Part shown: positions 9,001 to 18,256 of the stretch, piece by piece
Position numbering within the stretch: the first letter of the stretch is position 1
Layout: the number at the start of each line of letters is the position of its first letter
Program-made: the position numbers and the translations under genes
The notes under the pieces: generated by a model
The model's database searches: none
Seen by the model: the letters and a program-made list of their open reading frames with translations, nothing else
What the model was told of the DNA's origin: nothing
DNA from: Pontibacter pamirensis
GTDB lineage: Bacteria; Bacteroidota; Bacteroidia; Cytophagales; Hymenobacteraceae
DNA: 64,000 bases
Assembly: GCF_010015475.1 (NCBI RefSeq)
Contig: NZ_ML974109.1
Span: 1 to 64,000 of the forward strand
Reading direction: 5' to 3'

Positions 9001-10257
9001 CTAAATGCGGCTTTGCAACACCAGGTCTACATCCAGGATTTCCTGCTGCCGCTTCACCCGCAGACGCAGCGTACGACCGGGTTTGCTTTTTAAGATTTCT
9101 AGCAGCTCTGGCAACATAAGTTCATGGCATTTTCGCCCGTTAATGTTCAGGAGTTGATCCCCGGGCTCAAGTCCTAAGAGTTTGGCAGGAGAATCTTCCA
9201 CTACATTGGAAATAACGTAGAAATTGGTACCAGGTAAGGGTGTTACCACCTCAAAACCAGCCATATTGTAATTAAATGGTTCTTTAAACCTGCTGTTAGG
9301 AATGAGCGTGAGGCGACCGTGCGGGTAATCAAAAACAGCTGTGAACCGGGAGAGTACGTCTGAGCCCAGATTTCCGTTCCGGCCCCCCAGATTAATAGCT
9401 AACTTTATCGACTCCTCATCAGGGTAAGAAGCGGGCAAATTTTCTAACTCATACCTGCCTAATGCAAAAGCTTGGAGCCTGCCTATCTTGCCATGCAAAT
9501 CACCACTCAGCCCCCTGCCCAAATATGCTTTCATTACTTTAGGAGGCAGTGTAAGGCGTCCATCGGAAGGCAGGTAAAGAGAAAGGCTATTGCTTGCACC
9601 TGTATCTATAACCAATTTAACTTTTACTGTATCGCCATTATGCTGCCGCACATTTCCATAAACGTATGCTTTTGTTCCTTCTATGTGCAAGGGATACTCC
9701 TCGGCTTTACGTTTTTTCTTTAACTCAACGTCAGGCCGGTAAAGCGTCAGGTACTTGCTGCTATAGTTTATTTTTATAATAAAGTTTTTAAAAATATCGT
9801 AGCCTATAATGCCATGCACTGGCATGCCCATATAACTGGAAAGGTCAAACACATCTTCTAACAGCACATACACACGATGGTTGATGCCTTTTATTCCCCG
9901 CATAAACATTTCATTGCCGTCAGATTCATAGGCTTCTATGGAATGTCCCTCTCCTAATCCTTGAATCGTGATTTTATTTACCTCTTTCAGGTCAAGCGAA
10001 TCATCATGGAATAGATGGGTAATAAGTGTATTTTTAACTCCGGAGTCAAGGATGAAGTTCAGCGGCTGAGAACCATTTATGCGAACAGGAATGACGATGA
10101 GGTTGTGTACCAGTTCGAAAGGAATGTTAATCTTCTTTCGTTTGGAAGTGAAAAAGACTGTGTCACTGTCCATACTCAGCGCCTCCTGGGCCTGTACCGG
10201 GTAATGCAGCAGGCAAAGGGAAAAGCAAATCAGCATCAGGAATTTAACTCGTGCCAT
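9001..10257 (-). CDS. secreted retropepsin-like aspartyl protease with PDZ domain
   Basis: A 418-residue exported protein: hydrophobic signal about residues 4-23, then two retropepsin-like half-domains with the active-site triads DSG at 71-73 and DTG at 218-220, and a C-terminal PDZ domain from about 330 (GLEPGDQLLNINGRK). This aspartyl protease/PDZ layout is common in Bacteroidota periplasmic proteins. The first triad being DSG rather than DTG is still compatible with catalysis. No operon partner is evident. Confidence 0.85.
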   Translation of the reverse strand: MARVKFLMLICFSLCLLHYPVQAQEALSMDSDTVFFTSKRKKINIPFELVHNLIVIPVRINGSQPLNFILDSGVKNTLITHLFHDDSLDLKEVNKITIQGLGEGHSIEAYESDGNEMFMRGIKGINHRVYVLLEDVFDLSSYMGMPVHGIIGYDIFKNFIIKINYSSKYLTLYRPDVELKKKRKAEEYPLHIEGTKAYVYGNVRQHNGDTVKVKLVIDTGASNSLSLYLPSDGRLTLPPKVMKAYLGRGLSGDLHGKIGRLQAFALGRYELENLPASYPDEESIKLAINLGGRNGNLGSDVLSRFTAVFDYPHGRLTLIPNSRFKEPFNYNMAGFEVVTPLPGTNFYVISNVVEDSPAKLLGLEPGDQLLNINGRKCHELMLPELLEILKSKPGRTLRLRVKRQQEILDVDLVLQSRI

Positions 10258-10407
10258 AGCCTGAAACTCTGTGTTGGAACAATAGTAAATACGCTATTCT
10301 TATATACGTATCAAGCCAGAGTAGAGGTAATTCGTTCCCTGATTATCAAAAGATTAGCCGCAGGTTAAGGAAAAGTTTGAGAGGTGCCTGTTCGAGCTGA
10401 GGCTGCT

Positions 10408-11745
10408 TTACTCCCTCTTTCTGCGCGATGCTGCCACCGATGATATATCCTGCCCTTTTTCGCGGCCGAAGAAGAGGTGCTTAGGGGTGCCAATAATCTG
10501 TGACCCGTATATGCCGGAATGGCCGGAGAAAATGTAAGCGGTAACGCAGGCTAAAGCCATAAATACGCTGCTTTCTGCACCAAACAATTCAATTGCCATG
10601 ATGGTGCAGGTAAGGGGGGTGTTAGTGGCACCGGAAAATACAGCAACAAAGCCCATGCCCGCCAGCAGGGCCATGGGCAGCGGAATGACGCCTGATAAAG
10701 CATTGCCCAGGGTGGCACCGGTAAAGAAAAGCGGCGTTACCTCTCCCCCTTTGAACCCCGCTCCAAGGGTAAAGGCGGTGAGTATAACTTTTACAATGGA
10801 AGCATACCACGGTTGAGCCACTTCAAATGCTTGCAGAATTGTCGGGATGCCTAGGCCAATGTATTTGGTGGTGCCCATGCCCCAGACTACGATGGCAATA
10901 ACAGCCCCACCCAGCAAAGGCCGGAAGGGAGCATACGAGATACGTTGCTGAAACTGCTGTGTAAAGAAATTAGTAGATTTTGCAAAGGCCATACCAGCAA
11001 CACCAAATACAGCCCCTGCCCCCAATGCAGAAGCAATACCCGATGCGTTCATATCAGGTACAAAAGGAATGGCAAAATGCATATGACCAACACCCCAGGC
11101 CAGGCAGACATAATCTGCAATAACAGCCGCAAGAAAGCTTGGCAAGAGGGCTTCGTAGCGCAGACGGCCTAATATAAACACCTCCAGCCCAAAAATGGCA
11201 CCCGCCAGAGGTGTTCCGAATAAGGAAGCAAACCCGGCGCTAATACCTGTTATAATCAGTATCTTTCGATCACGGGGGCGCAGGCGAAACAGGTAGGTGA
11301 ACTGGTCAGCAATGGCTCCTCCCATTTGTACTGCCGTGCCCTCCCGTCCGGCAGAGCCCCCAAACAGGTGCGTCACCAGGGTACCCAGCAGTACCAGCGG
11401 CGCCATCCGGAAAGGTATTACTTTGCGGGGCCGGTGAATCTCCTCCAGCAGCAGGTTATTTCCTTTCGCAGCGCGACCGGCATAGTAGTGGTATAGCAAG
11501 CCAACTACAAAACCGCCAATGGGCAAAAGCCAGATAATCCAGGTATTCGCCTCCCGGTAATTAGTTACCCAATCCAGCGCTACCAGGAATAAAGCTGAGG
11601 CAGAGCCTGCCAACACTCCTACCAGCACACAAATGACCAGCCATTTTAATGTGTATAAAAGTGCTGTCGCCTGCTCGCCGGCAGCGAGCGATTTGCTTAG
11701 AATCCTTTTAAATAATGATTTTTGAGATGTCGGGCGGTTTTTCAT
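10408..11745 (-). CDS. CLC-type anion channel or antiporter, possibly fluoride-type
   Basis: A 445-residue CLC protein with about ten or more membrane segments. The gating-glutamate motif is GSAGREGTAVQMGG and a second conserved loop reads GFKGGEVTPLF. The lack of the GSGIP and GGxFxPS signatures of chloride CLCs, and the GNNLLLEE segment in place of the first, resemble the CLC-F fluoride/proton antiporter branch; that is an inference. No CBS domains are present. I chose the ATG at 11745; an upstream in-frame ATG at 11793 would add 16 residues read from the repeat region. Confidence 0.85.
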   Translation of the reverse strand: MKNRPTSQKSLFKRILSKSLAAGEQATALLYTLKWLVICVLVGVLAGSASALFLVALDWVTNYREANTWIIWLLPIGGFVVGLLYHYYAGRAAKGNNLLLEEIHRPRKVIPFRMAPLVLLGTLVTHLFGGSAGREGTAVQMGGAIADQFTYLFRLRPRDRKILIITGISAGFASLFGTPLAGAIFGLEVFILGRLRYEALLPSFLAAVIADYVCLAWGVGHMHFAIPFVPDMNASGIASALGAGAVFGVAGMAFAKSTNFFTQQFQQRISYAPFRPLLGGAVIAIVVWGMGTTKYIGLGIPTILQAFEVAQPWYASIVKVILTAFTLGAGFKGGEVTPLFFTGATLGNALSGVIPLPMALLAGMGFVAVFSGATNTPLTCTIMAIELFGAESSVFMALACVTAYIFSGHSGIYGSQIIGTPKHLFFGREKGQDISSVAASRRKRE

Positions 11746-11788
11746 AATCAGCTGAAGACAAATATACAACATTGGCAATCTAATGCTT

Positions 11789-11929
11789 GCCAATCTGTAG
11801 GAGTCATCAGCCTATGCTGCGGGCGCAGGCGGTTTAAGGTGGTATCCCATCACCTTTTAGCGAAGGTACCAAAATAGCCCCTATAATGCAATAAACGCCC
11901 TTTCAGGCTGATGACTCCTACAGATTGGC
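11789..11929. repeat. palindromic MITE-like element with 25-bp terminal inverted repeats
   Basis: The 25 bases at 11789-11813 recur exactly inverted at 11905-11929, bounding a 141-bp unit. The 43-bp sequence that also occurs at 46912-46954 starts one base after the left arm. No ORF lies inside. It looks like a small non-autonomous repeat, or a structured integration target. Confidence 0.6.
11814..11856 (+). repeat. left copy of the 43-bp direct repeat (candidate attL core)
   Basis: The 43 bases are identical to 46912-46954, and the bases flanking the two copies differ. The core starts ATGCTGCGGGCGC and contains an 8-bp hairpin (AAGGTGGT / ATCACCTT, one G-T pair). It lies directly outside the integrase gene, as expected of an attachment site. 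Confidence 0.7.
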
Positions 11930-11969
11930 CGCTTGCAAACCCCATTTTTAAGCCCCTTTTTTATAAAAA

Positions 11970-12001
11970 GTTGTGCATTTGGTTGTGCATAAAGTTGTGC
12001 A
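11970..12001 (+). promoter_or_regulatory. three GTTGTGCAT repeats, probable integrase arm-type sites (left)
   Basis: GTTGTGCAT occurs at 11970-11978, 11982-11990 and 11993-12001, just before the integrase start. Two more copies lie at 46851-46859 and 46864-46872 inside the right end. Short direct repeats near both ends are typical arm-binding sites of tyrosine integrases. Confidence 0.55.
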
Positions 12002-12017
12002 TCATAAAAAAGGAAAC

Positions 12018-13307
12018 ATGAAGATTAAGTCACTCATTTACAGGGGTTTTGTCCATATCTACACATCACAGGACAAAAATATTTTAAGAGTTTCTACAGG
12101 TGTGAAGGCTTCGAATCTTACAAAACATGGCCTTCTGAGTAAAACAGTTGATGATTATGAAGAAAAGAACAAGCAAATCATCAAGGTTTACAAGCAAGTT
12201 GAAAAGGCTTTGGAAGAACACCCTAAACTGACATTCAAGGAGTTAGCCCACTTTGTTAAAACTGGTGAACTACCTGAAGACATTACTCAACTATCTTTCC
12301 TTGATGCTTTTGACAGGTTCATCAAAGCCAGCGAAAACGGTGAAAGGAAGACAGAGAAAGGAACAAGGTTAACCAAGGGTACTGTAAAGACATATAAGAC
12401 CGTTTACAGCAATCTTAAGAAGTTTTCCAGTACTTATGACCTCCAATGGAACAACATCAATGACAGCTTCTATAATGCCTTCTGTGAATACCTCTGGACT
12501 AAACTTGATAACTATGATAACTCTGTTGGAAAGAACATCAGGATTGTCAGGTCAATGGTGTTCTGGTGCTATAAGATTGGTATCATCAATACCCTTATTC
12601 CTGCAAAGAACTGGAAAGTTTGGAAAGAAGAAATTGATATCATAGTTCTGTATCAGGATGAAATCAGAATGTTAAACCAGATGCCGTTACAGCGTGAAAG
12701 GTTAATCAGGACAAGGGACGTATTCATGATGGGTGTTTTCACTTGCTTCAGGGTGAATCACCTGCTAAACCTCACAGAAGAAGATTTGGAGATAGTCAAT
12801 GGTGAATACTACATCAACACTATAGTAGAGAAAACACAGAAACCTTTAAGAGTAAGGTTAAACACCATTGCTGTGGCAATTATTGAGAAATACAGGCAAA
12901 AAGGTAAAACCCTTTTACCTTATATCAATCCACTAAGGTTCAACATTAACCTGAAGTTACTTGCAAAGGAACTTAAAGCCTATCTGAACAAGCTGAAGGA
13001 AGTAAACGGGGTTCAGGTTGATGGTAATAATTGGAACAGCAGCTTCAGACGTAGAAGAACTAAGAAGGGAATACATGTTTATGAGTACCTGAAAACTGAA
13101 GACTTCATTAGTTCACACGTAATGCGTAGGTCTGGAATAACTAACCTGTTAATGATGGGTATGAACCCTTATGAAGTTCAGATGATTTCAGGACATTCAC
13201 CCAAATCAGATTCATTCCATAAGTACATCAAATTTAGTTCTGCCATAACTGAGAAGAAACACGTTGATGCATGGACTTCTGCATTAAGCACTATGAAGGT
13301 TGCTTGA
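12018..13307 (+). CDS. tyrosine recombinase / integrase of the element
   Basis: A 429-residue integrase of the Bacteroidota type: N-terminal arm-binding region, central SAM-like core-binding domain (about 95-205) and C-terminal catalytic domain. The catalytic set is visible: R245 in TCFRVNHL, K272/K275 in EKTQK, H367 and R370 in SSHVMRRS, H393 in SGHSP, and Y403 in FHKYIKF. The ATG at 12018 is preceded by AAAAGGA; upstream in-frame codons only translate the GTTGTGCAT repeats, so they were rejected. It is far longer than integron integrases (about 320-340 residues). Confidence 0.92.
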   Translation: MKIKSLIYRGFVHIYTSQDKNILRVSTGVKASNLTKHGLLSKTVDDYEEKNKQIIKVYKQVEKALEEHPKLTFKELAHFVKTGELPEDITQLSFLDAFDRFIKASENGERKTEKGTRLTKGTVKTYKTVYSNLKKFSSTYDLQWNNINDSFYNAFCEYLWTKLDNYDNSVGKNIRIVRSMVFWCYKIGIINTLIPAKNWKVWKEEIDIIVLYQDEIRMLNQMPLQRERLIRTRDVFMMGVFTCFRVNHLLNLTEEDLEIVNGEYYINTIVEKTQKPLRVRLNTIAVAIIEKYRQKGKTLLPYINPLRFNINLKLLAKELKAYLNKLKEVNGVQVDGNNWNSSFRRRRTKKGIHVYEYLKTEDFISSHVMRRSGITNLLMMGMNPYEVQMISGHSPKSDSFHKYIKFSSAITEKKHVDAWTSALSTMKVA

Positions 13308-13423
13308 TTTTTACATTAATTTAACTCTACATAGATTTATGACCAAAGAAGATACATTGTATATGGATTTATATATATTTGTAACTCTAAATAAAGATTT
13401 AAAGCATCATCAAAAAAGGTGTC

Positions 13424-13705
13424 ATGGAAGCGAAGCTGATAGAAATAATTGAGAATAAACTTAAAGTAACTTTGAAGAAGGATAATAGAAGTTACAATAG
13501 AGATTCACCCTATAAGGCAGAAGGAGATGTTTATTCTTTCGTACTAAAAGATTTGATAAACTATGGTCATGCAAAAGATGAAGTTGAAGCAATTGGTGAC
13601 ATTATTAAAGGTGATTTAGGCGATAAGTACCAATTGACTGCTGCTGTAAATGGGTTTGGCAGTGATATCAAAGAAGTGAAGTGTTATATAGTAACAAAAA
13701 ACTAA
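13424..13705 (+). CDS. small hypothetical protein
   Basis: A 93-residue, charged, soluble protein (Lys/Glu/Asp-rich), with no family I recognise. It sits downstream of the integrase, with a TATATTTG -7-like box at 13374-13381 about 43 bases before the ATG and a hairpin terminator after it. Confidence 0.6.
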   Translation: MEAKLIEIIENKLKVTLKKDNRSYNRDSPYKAEGDVYSFVLKDLINYGHAKDEVEAIGDIIKGDLGDKYQLTAAVNGFGSDIKEVKCYIVTKN

Positions 13706-13730
13706 ATTTGAATAACTTAATATTTGAAGC

Positions 13731-13776
13731 GTAGTATGTTGGGGATACTACAATGAAGTAGTATTGGGGATACTAC
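13731..13776. repeat. two tandem GTAGTAT...ATACTAC hairpins
   Basis: GTAGTAT and ATACTAC pair at 13731-13751 and again at 13758-13776, each around a GTTGGGG or TGGGG loop. They precede a terminator and may be protein-binding sites or mRNA-end structures. Confidence 0.4.
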
Positions 13777-13782
13777 AAAAAG

Positions 13783-13812
13783 AGGGTGGTGTAATGCTAC
13801 CCTTTCTTTTTA
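13783..13812 (+). terminator. intrinsic terminator
   Basis: AGGGTGGT pairs with GCTACCCT (G-T pairs allowed), followed by TTCTTTTT. It follows the 93-residue ORF. Confidence 0.6.
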
Positions 13813-13904
13813 AATATCATTTGTAAAACATATATTTGGTACAAGCTGTGGAACAGCAATCATAATCACTTTTAGGGGTACCTTAATCAAGGTAAAAGAG
13901 AAGT

Positions 13905-13937
13905 AGCAACCTGTGCTTAAGGTTGCTTTTCTTTTTA
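13905..13937 (+). terminator. intrinsic terminator-like hairpin
   Basis: GCAACCT and AGGTTGC form a 7-bp stem followed by TTTTCTTTTT. An outer pairing of GGGTACCT with AGGTACCC encloses it, so the region may fold as a two-stage structure. Confidence 0.5.
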
Positions 13938-13982
13938 GGTACCCTGTGTCAAACCAGATATCAGCATGGATGGTATAGACAC

Positions 13983-14011
13983 AAAAAAGGGTAGCTGTTA
14001 CGCTACCCTTT
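13983..14011 (-). terminator. terminator of the HsdR-like gene
   Basis: A perfect 10-bp stem (AAAGGGTAGC / GCTACCCTTT) followed on the minus strand by six T residues. It lies just after the stop of the minus-strand nuclease gene. Confidence 0.7.
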
Positions 14012-14033
14012 GTGACCTACTATATTCTTTGAC

Positions 14034-15134
14034 CTATGCAGTTACTTTCTTAGCATCGTAAGATAAGGCTGTGTTGATTAGCTGTTCTGAGTACTGGAAA
14101 ATATCATCAATGGACATGATTTCATTTCTCACTTCCTTTCTGTTATCGTCAAACACCCCTATATATTTCTTATTACCTTCTAAATATAGTCTGCAAACTG
14201 GTCTTCGATTGTTATCGTCTACCAGTACGCTGAAATAACTTTGGGCATCTCTGTAAAATACTCTGTTTGCATCAATCTTGATTCTAAGGATAGAACGAAC
14301 CACATAAAATGCTTCCTTCTCTAATTCAGTGGTGTTAATCTTGCTTTCGGGTTCAGCATCTGGTACAGCAGCAGCATCAGCTTCAGGTGTAGGTGAAACC
14401 GTATCAGCAAATTCCCTTGTTGCCTCGTTATTTAGTGCTGATTTAAGCCTGTCTGAAATCATATCACTGATGTATTGATTAAGTGACTTCTTAACTATAC
14501 CAGTGAATTGTTCCATTACTTTAGCAGTAAGAACACCTGAATGTATTTGTTTAGCAAAATGCCTTACAAATGCATCAGTTGGATTGTTCATCTCTTCCTG
14601 TAGTATCTTCTTAATTTCCCTGTTATACTTTAACTCAGTAGCAGCATTTAATATATTATCTACATCAAAAGTGTTCTTGTGATACTTTTTGAGTTCAGAA
14701 ACCGCATTATCTTTTATCTCAGTAATGTTGAACTCCCAAAAAGGCTTATCATCCATCTTATTTGGTTCAACCAAATCAGTGTAGAATTTATAGATGATAC
14801 CATTAGTAAGAATTCCAAACTTAGATGTGGTTACATGGAAGTAGCGGTGTAACTGGCTGTTGTGAACATTCAAATCTTCCTTCCAGTGCTTACACTCTAT
14901 GATGATAATTGGTGAATCATCTTTAAAGATGCAGTAATCAACTTTTTCTCCTTTCTTAATCCCTAAATCTGCTATAAACTCAGGTACAACTTCCATCGGA
15001 TTGAATACATCATAGCCCAATGCAGCTATAAAAGGCATTATGAAAGCATTCTTAGTTGCTTCTTCAGTTTGAATGCTGTCTTGCAGCCTTGATACTTTCT
15101 CAGAAAGTGCTTTGATTGAGTCTATAAAGTCCAT
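14034..15134 (-). CDS. solitary HsdR-N-like restriction endonuclease protein
   Basis: A 366-residue protein whose first 120 residues match the type I restriction enzyme R-subunit N-terminal nuclease: E24/E25 in QTEEATKN, then the PD-(D/E)xK-like core D66 (KVDY) and E80-x-K82 (IIECKHW). There is no helicase domain and no HsdM/HsdS neighbour, so it is a stand-alone form often found on phages and islands. The C-terminal half contains an Ala/Pro/Glu linker and an alpha/beta domain of unknown role. The start is set at MDFIDS (15134); the longer frame begins in AT-rich leader. Confidence 0.75.
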   Translation of the reverse strand: MDFIDSIKALSEKVSRLQDSIQTEEATKNAFIMPFIAALGYDVFNPMEVVPEFIADLGIKKGEKVDYCIFKDDSPIIIIECKHWKEDLNVHNSQLHRYFHVTTSKFGILTNGIIYKFYTDLVEPNKMDDKPFWEFNITEIKDNAVSELKKYHKNTFDVDNILNAATELKYNREIKKILQEEMNNPTDAFVRHFAKQIHSGVLTAKVMEQFTGIVKKSLNQYISDMISDRLKSALNNEATREFADTVSPTPEADAAAVPDAEPESKINTTELEKEAFYVVRSILRIKIDANRVFYRDAQSYFSVLVDDNNRRPVCRLYLEGNKKYIGVFDDNRKEVRNEIMSIDDIFQYSEQLINTALSYDAKKVTA

Positions 15135-15432
15135 TTCATTTATTTGGTTTTGGTTAGGAGAAGGGATAAGGTATAAAAATTTTATATATTCCGAAAATAT
15201 TATGTTCAAAAAATACAAAGAAATATTTATATACCTCTTCTTCTACTTTAAAAGCCTATTTTGAAAATCAGAAAATTTTAAAATTTGGGATAAGACATTT
15301 TAGGAATTCTGAGATAATGGGGTGGTGGATAATCATAGGTGGTCAGCTTGGTCAGTTAACGGCCAACAGATTTTCATTTTCCCCATCTTGTATGAAAGGA
15401 ATTAGTTATATTTAGTGGTGATATATAGCATC

Positions 15433-15690
15433 ATGGATATAAAGACCATAATCAATTCATTGGGTATAATCTTCACCATTTGGGGTGTGTTAATGGTTTA
15501 TCTTCACTCACCATTAAATATCAGTTCAATTCATGGTGGTTATGCTGATACAGATTGGGATAAAATAGAAGCAGAAGTCAACAGACACAACAAATTAATG
15601 AAATACGGTGTGATAATTGTTATCGCTGGTTCACTTTTACAGCTTATCAGCAACTTCATCCCAACAGGTGAACCACTGTTCCAGATATAA
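15433..15690 (+). CDS. small two-TM membrane protein
   Basis: An 85-residue protein with hydrophobic segments at about 6-24 and 58-76 and a charged middle. ATG at 15433 (MDIKTI) is preferred. It is followed after 20 bases by another small membrane protein, probably co-transcribed. Function unknown. Confidence 0.6.
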   Translation: MDIKTIINSLGIIFTIWGVLMVYLHSPLNISSIHGGYADTDWDKIEAEVNRHNKLMKYGVIIVIAGSLLQLISNFIPTGEPLFQI

Positions 15691-15710
15691 GATATCAGAA
15701 TTCAGAAGCT

Positions 15711-15965
15711 ATGGATGATGTGAAATATTTTGTTTGGAATATCATTGGTGTTTGTCTGATGATTCCAATAGTAGCCCCGATACCAGCCCTGATACTAATG
15801 TCAATAAGTGGATGGAATGGGTGGGTCTTTGGTAAACAAACCTATCTTACCTGCTTGCTGGTAATGGAAGCACTTGTCATTGGGTATGCTATAATCATAA
15901 TGGTGGTTTCCTTTATCAAATATCTGGTGAAGCGTAAGAAAGAACCCAAAATCAGAAAATTTTAA
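15711..15965 (+). CDS. small two-TM membrane protein
   Basis: An 84-residue protein with two long hydrophobic stretches (about 8-31 and 43-70) and a basic tail KRKKEPKIRKF. It lies 20 bases after the previous small membrane protein. No family recognised; the pair could act together in the envelope. Confidence 0.6.
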   Translation: MDDVKYFVWNIIGVCLMIPIVAPIPALILMSISGWNGWVFGKQTYLTCLLVMEALVIGYAIIIMVVSFIKYLVKRKKEPKIRKF

Positions 15966-16133
15966 AATTCTGGAATCCAGATTTCCATTTTTGATACATT
16001 TTGTATGTGGGCAATAAGAAAAGAAAATGCCTCATTTTTATGTAATAAATATTAAGTTCTGTATCTTATTTTTATTTTATTCTGTATAGGGTTAATTATA
16101 CAATGCACTTCCGATTTACTAAACAATTCAATT

Positions 16134-16676
16134 ATGAAAAAGCAGTTACCTTTCTTTTGCCTGTTAGTATTTCTGCTGTTTTCATCAACTGTATACAGTC
16201 AAGATATAAGCAAACTTGATGAAAAATATGGTTTTCGTGATGCTAAATTTGAAACTCATATTAGCAAGTTTGATAACTTAGAATTTTTGCTGACCAAAGG
16301 TGATGTAAAATTCTACAGGCGTACAACAGATGTTCATCAGATAGGAGAATTTGACATCAGTATCATCATGTACAGCTTCTACAACGAAAAACTTCATGGT
16401 GTTCAGTTAAAAACCAATGGCTATAAGAATACAAAAGGTTTGATAGAGACATTGAAAGCTGCATACGGTGAATGTTTAGTAGTTGATGATGATAAAGAGT
16501 TACTGAAAAGTGAAGGGGAAAAAGCATATTTGTGGTTCAGTAAAAAGGTTTCTCTGTTTGTTATAGAAAACACAAAAACTGAGGAAGCAACTGCCACTTT
16601 TCATTGCAATGCTTTGGTTGAGGAAAGAGAAGCTGCTGATGCAGCCGCAGCCGCAAAAGCAGTCAAAGACATGTAA
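16134..16676 (+). CDS. secreted hypothetical protein
   Basis: A 180-residue protein with a clear signal peptide (KKQLPFFCLLVFLLFSS, cleavage near VYSQ). The mature part is soluble alpha/beta with an Ala-rich, acidic C-terminus. A similar pattern of an RxxxF start and repeated YxxxxLxG segments is common in Bacteroidota periplasmic proteins, but I cannot name a family. Confidence 0.7.
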   Translation: MKKQLPFFCLLVFLLFSSTVYSQDISKLDEKYGFRDAKFETHISKFDNLEFLLTKGDVKFYRRTTDVHQIGEFDISIIMYSFYNEKLHGVQLKTNGYKNTKGLIETLKAAYGECLVVDDDKELLKSEGEKAYLWFSKKVSLFVIENTKTEEATATFHCNALVEEREAADAAAAAKAVKDM

Positions 16677-17298
16677 TTATGAATATAAAGACTTCACTAA
16701 ATTTAACCCACACTTTCTAAGTATTAGAGAACAAAAATTCAGAAATTGGGGATTTTCTGTGAGATGGGATATAGGAACGACCACCGAACCCCCACAAAAA
16801 ATGACCCCTGCCCCCCTATCTTAATTAAGACCCATCAACCACAACCTTTAACTTTATCAAACCCCTTCTTCATGGTGCGTCCTTAATTAAGGCACTATAT
16901 TTAACATAATAAACACAATATACAGGTGTGTAACAGTTGAGTAAAAATAAGCTAATAATAATTGTTATGTTAAAGAGTATTTGAACCACCCTTACATTTA
17001 GTGCTTTAAAGTGACATTCTCTGTTATGTTGAGGCTTCCTTACATGGGGCTTCTATTCATAGTATCGGCATAGTATAAGAGGCACTAAAAACAATGTTGC
17101 AAAGCTGAACCCCTCCCCTACCCCTCCCATTTTTCAGATTTCGGGTGTGGAGGGAAATGGTTAGTTAGTGCATTTGCGTAAGTGAATATACTCATGTTGT
17201 GTTTAAACCCACTTTTTATCTCATAGGCATAATTGGTACTGGTGTCCCTATATCCAGAAGTTTTTATATATTTAACATAGGTTTTTATATATGTTACT
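16677..17298. other. gene-free AT-rich spacer in the element backbone
   Basis: About 620 bases without a convincing ORF. TTAATTAAG palindromes occur near 16822 and 16883. The region is low in codon-like structure and probably carries the promoter of the following gene. Confidence 0.5.
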
Positions 17299-18006
17299 AT
17301 GTTGTCTATTCTCTTACAGGTCACAAACACCTTACCCACCGCTACACCGTTAATTTCCACCACCAACATCATCACTGGTTTCATCGGTGCTGCATTAGCA
17401 TTGTTCATGAAAAGGGTATTTGATGCCTATGATAAGGATAGAAAGAATTCTGACATTAGGGAGTTAATTGTATCAGATTTGAAGAAGCAGAAACAAGGTT
17501 TACTGGAAATGGATAATGATATAGTTGCTACTTTGCCTATGGTGCTGGATAAAAGTGAAGGAAGTAAAGGAAGTGCAGAAAGTGGTGATAAAACTACTAC
17601 ACAATATCCATTTTCGGGTTATAAGATGGAAAAGTATGTTGATACAGATATTTTTAAATCTCATACCAGAATGGAATTCTTCAAAGCTTTTCATGAAGAA
17701 GACTTTCATCTGTTATCATCTATTTATAGAAGGATTCAACTGTATGAAGAACTAAATTTGATAGGGTTACATGAAAAGATTAGTGATAAGATTCAACATT
17801 ATACGGATGTTGTTTATGAAATTATGAAAGAAACAGATACTGAAACCCTATTGGAACGGTTGGATAGGATTGAATACAATGTAAAGAATTATTATAGTGA
17901 CATTCACAGTACCTTGGAAACCCTACATGAAGAATCAAATGTGGTTATACCTATGATTAACAAACTAATTCAGAACATTGAAATGAAGTATGATGTGATA
18001 TTCTGA
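17299..18006 (+). CDS. membrane-anchored hypothetical protein
   Basis: A 235-residue protein with one N-terminal hydrophobic helix (about 20-37, TTNIITGFIGAALALFM), then a basic stretch and a mostly helical, charged cytosolic part. Alternative starts exist within the first 40 codons. An intrinsic terminator follows directly, marking a single-gene unit. Function unknown. Confidence 0.6.
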   Translation: MLSILLQVTNTLPTATPLISTTNIITGFIGAALALFMKRVFDAYDKDRKNSDIRELIVSDLKKQKQGLLEMDNDIVATLPMVLDKSEGSKGSAESGDKTTTQYPFSGYKMEKYVDTDIFKSHTRMEFFKAFHEEDFHLLSSIYRRIQLYEELNLIGLHEKISDKIQHYTDVVYEIMKETDTETLLERLDRIEYNVKNYYSDIHSTLETLHEESNVVIPMINKLIQNIEMKYDVIF

Positions 18007-18012
18007 CAAATG

Positions 18013-18042
18013 AAAAAGGTAGCTATTAACTACCTTTTTTCT
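18013..18042 (+). terminator. intrinsic terminator, possibly bidirectional
   Basis: AAAAAGGTAG and CTACCTTTTT form a 10-bp stem with a 7-base loop, with T-runs on both strands. Confidence 0.7.
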
Positions 18043-18256
18043 CCTATGATGATGTTGTGTCACATCTGCTGAAAGTTTGATAATGTCTTAATTTTGTCAA
18101 AATAAACATCCCATGATTTCGGATTTGACTGTGGGTTGCTACCATCTTTATAAAATGTAACTGCCCTCCCTATGCAACCAAACTGTTAGTGAAAACGAGA
18201 AAAATCATCAGCAACCGCTTCAAATTAATCCCTACTTCAGAAACATCATAGATTAG

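Noticed and set aside
11814..11856. tRNA or tmRNA 3' end as the integration target
   Set aside because: The 43-mer contains a small hairpin, but there is no cloverleaf, T-loop or CCA context next to it.
11973..12017. 15 extra N-terminal codons of the integrase
   Set aside because: They only translate the GTTGTGCAT repeats; the ATG at 12018 has a good upstream AAAAGGA.
12018..13307. Integron integrase
   Set aside because: At 429 residues it has the layout of Bacteroidota phage/ICE integrases, lies 32 kb from the array entry end, and shows no visible integron-specific insertion.
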